Below are positions 56,396-64,000 of a stretch of DNA of 64,000 nucleotides, in pieces. The position numbers and the translations under genes are program-made. The notes below the pieces were generated by a model, which did not search any database, was not told the DNA's origin, and worked only from the letters and a program-made list of their open reading frames with translations. Position 1 is the stretch's first letter; each line of letters begins with the position of its first letter. Source of the DNA: Hysterangium stoloniferum (Eukaryota; Basidiomycota; Agaricomycetes; Hysterangiales; Hysterangiaceae); the NCBI GenBank assembly GCA_015178975.1, contig WHVD01000172.1, positions 62,001 to 126,000 on the forward strand. The letters run 5' to 3'.

Positions 56396-57211
56396 TGTTA
56401 CGACCGGAAATCCTGCTGGACTCTGGGCACCAACTTATATGCACCCATGCCCTATACACACCCATTATCAGTTCACCGGAATTCCCACCGGACTCCGTAC
56501 GTCAGACTCGTCTATGTTCGTCTTTGTTATGTTGTGTTTCAGTCACTGGAATACTCACTGGACCCCATCTCTGTCTAATTCCGACCTCGTCCAGCGCGTC
56601 AGTCACTGGACCCTGCTCAGAATACCTGTCATCCCTCTAACTGAGCCCCATTCCCATTTTAGTCAAATGACCTGTCACGATTCGGACTCCACTCCCGCTC
56701 TGTTTCCCATTATGGTTTATGATTTGTCATTATTTGGACTCCGCTCCATTCCATCCCATTCCTAACACCAATTTGGTGTTTATTATTCCCGTTTTATGTT
56801 TTGCTCACTTCGTTTCATTATTACTGGATTCAGTATGACATTTACCCCACAGTCTATTTAAACTGGCAGATGCTGTACATACAATCCAGTCAGAAAATTA
56901 GCTTAGATTCCCCCCAGTAATCTAATCCATTTTCCACTCTAAAACCTTGCTTGATTCACATCGCTCTCACTAGTCGGAGCCCACGGGCTCCGGCATATCT
57001 ATCTCTCTCACCAGTCTGAACTCACAACCCACGACCTCCAACTTACGACTCACAACCCACGACCCCCACCCAGACTCCCCAGGATTCCCATCTGCCTGTC
57101 TGAAATTGGACAACACGATCTAGTGAGGGCACAGCCTATAAGCTGAAGCCAAGTCCTATTGGATATCCCGCGGGTTTCTCTGGAGACCCACCCTGTGTGT
57201 GTATCCTAACA
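56396..57211 (+). repeat. 5' LTR of chromovirus B
   Basis: Reverse-complement relative of the LTRs of A. The core with TATAAGC is at 57,124-57,156, about 60-90 bp upstream of the LTR end. Confidence 0.92.
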
Positions 57212-57238
57212 GTATTTTCTGACTAACACTTGCAGATT

Positions 57239-58534
57239 GTTTTCATTATGCCACCAAGAAGAAATACACGTGCACAGGCATCATTACCTGGACCATCGAC
57301 TCTTCATTCCCCGTTAACTTTGTATACCAGTCAGACACTTGCGAACCAGTCGGAAACCATGGAAGAAGTCCATATTGAAGAAGTCCTGGAAAATAAGGAC
57401 AAATTTGAGCACGAGGACAAATCCGTGACCCCCGACAAGGGAAAAGGTGTTGAAAATCCTCTGCCTGTTCAACGACCGCACTTGGGGGATCCTACTTCTG
57501 AATTTTTGGCAGGTACTATAGATAAATTCATGACGCACCTGCTCGAACAACGAAAGAAAAGGGAACAAGAACCTCCACGGTCAAAAGTCAATGCTCCAGA
57601 ACCCTTCATGGGTTCCAACCCAAACAAACTCTCTACTTTCCTCATGCAATGTTGCTTCAATTTCCGCGATCGATCCGCTGCATTCTCCACGGACTCCCGA
57701 AAAGTCAACTACACACTGTCATATTTGTCGGGATCTGTGTTGAAATGGTTCGAACTGGCTTTTAGCGGGATTTCTGAGGAAGAGCTGCTCTGGCTCGACA
57801 ATTGGGAGGCTTTTGTTGAGGAGCTTGAAACTAACTTTGGCCCATATGACCCGACAAGAGAAGCCGAGAATAGTCTCACAAATCTTCGTATGAGGGACAC
57901 GCAGTGCATCACGGACTATATCGTCCAATTCAATAATCTTGCAGCTCGTTGTCAGTGGGGCGATCCTGCTCTCCGCCACCAATTCTACACCAGTCTGCCA
58001 TCCTGCCTTAAAGACGAAGTCTCAAAAGGAGAAGATGGCAAGCCAAAAACCCTGTCCCATATGCGCCTCAAAGCTCAAAATGTGGACACACGCTATTGGG
58101 AACATCGTGCGGAAGTTGCCTGCGAGACCTCCGCAGACAAAGTAAACAAGTCCACAGCCAATAAAAACAACAACAATAATTCGTCAACCAGCAACCAGAA
58201 CTCCACGCAATCAGACAAGAAGAACGATAAAAAGTCTTCAAACAACAACAACAACAACAATAATAACAACAAGGACAATAACAAGGGTCAACAATCCAGA
58301 AAGCAAGCCGGAAAACCCGACCTCTCAGGCAAACTCAGACCCGATGGCAAATTGACCCCACAGGAAAGACAATGTCATATGGACAACAACCTCTGTCTCT
58401 TGTGCAGGAAACCCAGTCATCGAGTCCCAGAATGTCCGCTGGCAAAAGCAAACTCTTCAAAGGGTCAAACAGCCAAGGCCTCCACGGAAACCCCGTCGAA
58501 GGACAAACCAGCTTCCGACTTGAAAAAAGAGTAA
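57239..58534 (+). other. Gag region of chromovirus B (fossil)
   Basis: Open over its length and collinear with the gag of A: the same start MPPRRNTRAQ, helical gag core, Asn-rich linker (expanded Asn run) and a zinc-knuckle region near the end whose spacing differs from that of A. Confidence 0.85.
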
Positions 58535-58649
58535 GCAACCCCGCAGACTCCGTGCGGGTTGGGGGTTGCATTGCCTCTCCGTACATTCAAGAGTTTACCC
58601 ATCTCAACGCATCCGCTTTTTTGCATTCTGATTCATTTTTCGTTAAACT

Positions 58650-61600
58650 TATGTCTAATATGATTCTGAAATTCATTTTTTCAGCTCTCATAGATTCAGG
58701 CTCAACTCATTGTTTTTTAGATACAAAATTCATGCAAAAAAATCCTTTGTCAACTTATTCGATAAATCCCATCGGCCTCCACCTCTTCGATGGCACAAGT
58801 AATTCGGTTGTTACCCAAGCTTGTGATTTACCCATCTGTTTCCCATGTGGAACATCTCAATTGGTCACTTTCTATGTGACCCAGTTAGACTCAAGTTGCT
58901 CGGTGGTCCTAGGACATAACTGGCTTACCCACTACAATCTGTTGATTGACTGGATAGCTAGCAGTATAACATTCCGGACTCCCACGGGCAGCCGAGGAAA
59001 CTGCGCCTGTCTCGGCCTCCATGGCACCCATGGTCTTCCCGGCACCTGCAGTCTCGAGGACTCCTGTGATCCCTACAGCACCCATGGCTTCCCCAGAACC
59101 CATGGCACCTCTGTCTATTTCTCTGATTAATGCTGCAGCTTTTATTAGGGCTTCAAAAATGGACGGGTCCCAGGCATTCACTATCAACTTGAAAATTGAT
59201 GAAGCAACTGGACATTTTTCAACCCTGGTATCCAAATCTGAGCAAGCTGCTGACCTAGAAGGTGTCCCAGAGAAATATCATGACTTCGCAGATGTTTTTA
59301 GCAAGCGGAAAGCTGACCGGCTCCCACCTCACAGAGAATACGACTTAAAAATTGATCTCGAAGACAGCACCCAGCCACCCCTAGGACATATTTACCCACT
59401 CTCATCCATGGAATTTTCCACGATCTGCAATTTCCTGGATGAACATTTGTCCATAGGTTTTATCAGACCCTCAAAGTCTCCTTTTGGAGCACCTGTTCTG
59501 TTTGTCAGAAAAAAGGATGGATCCCTTCGACTATGTGTTGATTTTAGAGGACTCAATGCTGTCACCAAAAAGGATAAATATCCACTCCCACTTATATCTG
59601 ATCTGCTCGATGCTCTGCGGAATGCCCAGATTTACACCAAAATAGATCTCAAACACACCTATCATTTGGTCTGGATTGCCACGGGTGATGAATGGAAGAC
59701 CACTTTTAAAACCCACTATGGAGCCTTCAAGTGGTTGGTGATGCCCTTCAGACTCACCAATGCTCTGTCTGTTTTTCAGCATTTTATCAATGACATTTTC
59801 TCCAACATGCTCGATGTATGCATCATTGTTTACTTGGATGACATTCTTATCTCCTCCGAGAATCCCGCGGAACATGACAAACAAGTCCATGAAGTTCTCC
59901 GGAGACTCAGACAACATGGTTTATTCGCAAATGGTAAAAAATGTACTTTTGACACGGACTCCATGGAATACCTAGGTTTCATGATGGGACCTGATGGACT
60001 CCAAATGGATGAAACTAAAGTGCAAGTCATCAAAGATTGGCCTGAACCCCGAAAAGTTAAAGATATACAATCCTTCCTTGGCTTTGCCAATTTTTACCAA
60101 TGATTTATCCGTGGACATTCCGACATCACGGTACCCCTTACCCATCTTACGTGTAAGGGTACTCCATGGAACTTTAACGATAAGTGTCAAAAAGCTTTCA
60201 ATCTTTTAAAAAATTCTTTTTCTTCAGCTCCTATTCTGTCGCATTGGAAACCAGACTTCCCACTCATTGTTGAAACGGATGCCTTGGATTATGCACTTGG
60301 AGCCATTCTGTCTATCCAGGACTCCGACAGAGAAGTCCACCCTGTGGCCTTTCTGTCCCGGACTTTTACCGGAGCAGAGCTCAACTACGATGTTCATGAT
60401 AAAGAACTCCTAGCAATCTTTTCAGCTTTCAAAGCATGGTGACACTATTTGGAAGGCTCAGGAACTCCTATTGATCTTGTAACAGATCACAAAAACTTGG
60501 AATACTTTTCTACCACAAAACCTTTGACCCGTCGGCAGGCCTGCTGGTCTGAATATCTATTTGCTTTCAACATGATTATCCGTTTTCGACCCGGCCGTCT
60601 CAGCGGCAAACCCGATGCTTTAACTAGACGATGGGACATCTATCCTAAAGAGGGGAGCAACGACTATGCCATGGTAAATCCGCACAACCTGAAATGTATT
60701 TTCACGAATAAACAACTTACTGCATCGGTCCACGCAACTTTCCTTGTCAATCCCATTGTCCGTGGAATTATCATTATGGAGGATATCTGAAAACTATTAA
60801 GTATACCAAATTCTAATATACTCTAAAGGTCATTTAAACATCTGGGATGTGATTCAAACATAATTTGGTTTTTAAAACTTTCAAAAAGTTTTAAACTCTC
60901 TCATACATTACAAACTAAAGAATCTTTCTGGACACGAGTAGACAATAAAAGAAATTAGTAGTTTGAAACACTAATACTTTTAAAAAGTAGATACCTTTAG
61001 ATAGTCCATTCCATGCATATGTATATCATTGGCACCTCTAAATACATATGTATTACTTTGGAATGGATCTGTCAATCTGAACAGATTTCTACTTGATTCA
61101 ACATACCCAGAATATATAGGTAATTTCACTTAATAAAGAAGGCCATAGGATGAAAAATTTCCAATGACATCTCATATATTTTACTAGGAAATAACTACAT
61201 TACAGCTTTTAAAAGACAAAGTACTAATAAAAGTATTAGTAGACATCTGTAAAAGGAAGGAAATTATATACAATAGAATTTGTTAAATAACTATGGGTTG
61301 TATAAGATGTAATATGGAGAACTATTTCTGATGGTTGTTTTTTGATGATATAATTGTTTCAGAATAGATATCACTATTTAAAGATGGAGTTTTGTAAAAA
61401 TAAGACTTTTATTAGTAAATATTTGAGATTATAGTAATTATAAACACCCTCCTATGGATATTGAGAAGTTACATCAAGATATTCTATCAGCAATTCCGCT
61501 AGACCCAATTACTAAAGCTTACCTTGACAATCCCATGGACCCCAGTCAACCCTGGTGGTCTCTTGATCAACATGGTTTCATTAGACTTGACGATCGAATC

Positions 61601-62900
61601 TATGTACCGGACTCCAATGGCCTCCGCCTCAGGATCCTTCAATACAAACATGATCATCCACTCTCAGGACATTTCGGGTACAACAAAACTCTATCATTAA
61701 TAATAAGAGAATACACTTGGCACAGACTCCGTGGATTCGTTAAGCACTATTGTAAATCTTGCACTTGTCCCCACTCGAAATCTCAGCGACACAAACCATA
61801 TGGCCTTTTGAAACAACTCCCGGTACCGGAACACCCATGGAATTCTATCTCTATGGATTTCATTGAACACCTACCGGATTCCGAAGGCTTTTCTGCTATT
61901 CTAGTCATTGTTGACAGATTCTCAAAACAAGGTATATTCATCCCTACACATGACACAATTACGACCATGCAGTTAGCGGAACTTTTCATTATCCACATAT
62001 TTTCCAAGCATGGAGTTCCATCCCACGTGACTTCTGATCGAGGATCAGAGTTCGTGTCTCACTTCTTTAGATCCCTCAGGAAATCCTTGGACATGACATT
62101 ACATTTCACGTCCGGACACCACCCAGAAGGCGACGGACAAACCGAACACGTCAACCAGACATTGGAACAATACCTCCATGTATATTGCAACTACCAACAG
62201 GACAATTGTAAATCCTTGTTACCACTTGCAGAGTTTGCTTACAACAATGCACCTTTGGCCACTACTGGTGTTTCCCCGTTCTTTGCAAATAAAGGATATA
62301 ATCCAAATATTACAGTACATCCAGAATGAAATCTCACCTCTGCTCACACTCAAGAGTTCACCATGGACCTCCACAAGCTCCACGAGGAACTCCGGACTGC
62401 AATACTGTCTGCCCAAGAGCAGGACCAACATTCAGCGGACAAACACCAGATCCCGCCACCAAACTTCAAGATTGGCGATCGTGTTTTTGTCAAAGCTCAA
62501 TTCTTCCGGACTACCCATCCATCAAAAAAGCTTGCTGAAAAATATTTAGGTCCGTTTGAAATTATCGCACAAGTAGGTTCAGTCTCCTGGACTCTATGGC
62601 TTCCAGATAGCATGTGCGTGGTACACCCGGTATTTAATGTTTCTATGTTAGAACCTTGTACTGCTAACACTATCCCGGATCGCGTGCAATCTCCAAGTTG
62701 AAATCTCACAGATTTTAGATTCAAAAATTGACAAGCATCGACACACTTGTAAACTGCTTTACTTGGTCAAGTGGGTGGGTTACGAGGGCACCAATGAAGA
62801 AACCTCATGGATTTTGGCCACGGAACTCGGTAATGCCACAGAAATCATTACTGACTTTCATACAGCTTACCCACTCAAACCTGGACCACTATCGTCTCTC
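58650..62900 (+). other. Pol region of chromovirus B, decayed (fossil)
   Basis: Parts in order: protease (58,680-58,900), reverse transcriptase (59,450-60,100), RNase H (60,240-60,700), the AT-rich insert, integrase (61,460-62,330) and chromodomain (62,700-62,900). All match element A. Broken. Confidence 0.88.
60781..61452. mobile_element. AT-rich 672-bp insert in chromovirus B
   Basis: Absent from the matching place in element A. It is flanked by a 6-bp duplication TATGGA (60,775-60,780 and 61,453-61,458). The two ends share only GGA, so no convincing terminal repeats. The interior has no gene but several hairpins. One is centred near 61,035, with arms TCCATTCCA and TGGAATGGA enclosing CATATGTAT and ATACATATG. 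Another is ACTAATA-AAAG-TATTAGT near 61,221-61,238. Family unknown; it is probably a non-autonomous DNA element. Confidence 0.75.
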
Positions 62901-63097
62901 TGACTGCACTCCGCGGACCCCGTGTTACGTTTGGACTCATTTTCATTTTTCCCTGTCGCCCTATGTCTCTCTTTGCTTTTACAGGTTCTGACATGTTCTT
63001 AAGTCCTTAAGTGGTTTTCCCGTGGACTTTGACTTTTATGTTTTTTCACGCTTTACTTTTATGATTCAAATTATTCTTTTTATTCTATACTACTTTT

Positions 63098-64000
63098 TCA
63101 GTCTACATTTATGGGACTGTGTTTTTTCCCCGCTTCCTCAGCCATCTCCTCAGGGAGCTCTGTGACCTCCGTGGCAACCCCATCCTCATCTGACCCAGCA
63201 TCCTTGGAACTCCCGACTTGTGGCTCTTCATACACATAACTGCCATACTCTGCCAGGAATCTCCAAAACTCCTCACGGAGTCCGCACAGTTCCTTTCCCA
63301 CCACTATGTGGACCTTGTTGCTCTTCCAGAGCAACTCGTTTTGGGCCTCGATGCCCTCGGCGATCTGTCCCAGGACTTTGTCCAACCCGGAAAACCCGTC
63401 CAACCCGCTAATGTCTCACACCCCGGACCCCGCAGCCTGCTCGTGAATGACTGAGCACCTCGCCTTGAGGTGCGCACATTGGTAGCAGCCCGGACCCCGG
63501 CCGGACTTTCAGTTGCATTCCATGTTCTGGTCGTTACAACCGGAACACCGCAGATCATTCCACATTGGAAGGCAGACTGGCGCCGCCTTCCTTGCCTTCT
63601 GTTGATACGGTCAGTTCCACGGTTATCCCACAGACCTGAGGCTTACCTTTGGGGGGCTCTCTGGCTCCCCCTCAGACTTGGACTCCACCTCTGTCGCCTT
63701 GTGCTGAAAATGCCAAGTCAAAAAAAAAAACAACAAGTTGAAATATTGGGACTTACCTTTCCTGCGACAATCACAGCTCTGTCCACAGCCACCTGCACTT
63801 TCTCCATGGCCACCTGTGCAACCTCCTCCTCATCTCTCTGCCTCTGCCTCTCAGCCTCCTCTGCGGCCAATGCCGCCTGGTACTCCATGTCTAAGGCCTC
63901 CTCGGCCTCCCTGGCTTCCTTTTCTGCCTCTTCGCAAAGTTGGCATTGCTCTTCTCACCGCACCAAGAGTTGGGCCGCACTCCAAGTCGCCTGATGTGCA
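63098..64000 (-). pseudogene. Antisense cargo gene relic in chromovirus B (fossil)
   Basis: It occupies the place matching the gene at 27,282-28,263 in element A: opposite to gag-pol, tail to tail with pol. The acidic C-terminal part is still open (63,403-63,098, ending INVD as in A), and the coiled-coil part is recognisable towards the window edge. At least one GT-AG intron border is kept at the matching point (about 63,706-63,757 on the - strand) although the sequence between the borders has diverged. The copy is broken and its start lies beyond the window. Confidence 0.75.

Larger units (their letters stand above)
56396..64000 (+). mobile_element. Ty3/gypsy chromovirus B, broken, runs off the window (fossil)
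   Basis: 5' LTR 56,396-57,211 (816 bp, TGTTACGACC...CCTAACA), preceded by CAAAC as the expected target sequence. The 3' LTR lies beyond the edge. Gag, protease, reverse transcriptase, RNase H, integrase and chromodomain parts occur in the same order as in A, with roughly 85-90 percent identity by eye. The element is broken in several places (at least five) and carries an AT-rich insert at 60,781-61,452. It is an older relative of A, decayed mostly by C-to-T type changes. Confidence 0.93.

Noticed and set aside
1-64000. tRNA or rRNA genes
   Set aside because: No cloverleaf with A/B boxes and no rRNA-like stretch was noticed; a covariance-model scan would settle this.

Overview
The window looks like a filamentous basidiomycete genome, most likely an Agaricomycete (mushroom-forming fungus). 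The reasons are short GT-AG introns of about 48-90 nt, a fungal NADPH oxidase, a many-exon VWA8 homologue, a cytochrome P450 relic, and a heavy load of Ty3/gypsy chromoviruses, Ty1/copia relics and Tc1-type DNA transposons. No rRNA, tRNA, CRISPR array or bacterial-style operon was seen. All gene models are by-eye splice models; none was tested by search or transcript data.

Layout. 1-5,500: gene-poor, with a large imperfect inverted duplication (1-840 against 1,888-2,738) and a small gypsy integrase relic. 6,027-8,124: an intact six-exon noxB-type NADPH oxidase (606 aa, + strand). 8,630-11,945: a copia relic invaded by a Tc1-type transposon with long terminal inverted repeats. 12,600-13,427: a 3'-decayed P450 gene (- strand). 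14,825-20,499: a complete VWA8-like gene (- strand, 23 exons including a 12-nt microexon, 1,422 aa). 21,400-23,200: a minisatellite, a G-run and a small unrecognised membrane-protein gene (22,576).

From 24,880 to the right edge the window is a nested retroelement landfill. Chromovirus A (26,254-34,338, - strand, 5-bp target duplication CACCT) looks whole. It lies in a copia leader relic that also holds a solo LTR. A second solo-LTR family lies at 34,743-35,489 and 54,095-54,815. Gypsy element C (36,723-48,690, about 12 kb, TSD AGGCC) is broken and contains another LTR-type insertion (D, 41,913-43,318). Tc1-type elements at 50,665 and 51,235-53,597 follow; the second carries a solo LTR of family A. 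Chromovirus B (56,396 to the edge, + strand), a decayed relative of A, sits in a copia gag relic and carries an AT-rich insert.

Most interesting find: chromovirus A carries, between pol and its 3' LTR and on the strand opposite to gag-pol, what looks like a complete three-exon gene (27,282-28,263). It has its own TATA box, a strong start context, two short introns, a Glu/Ala/Arg-rich coiled coil and a cysteine cluster with Zn2Cys6-type spacing. Element B keeps the same antisense gene at the matching place as a relic. Other points of note are a short block containing TATAA or CATAA shared by otherwise different LTR families, CpG-focused divergence between the LTRs of A, and inverted internal copies of the tips inside the long terminal repeats of three Tc1-type transposons.
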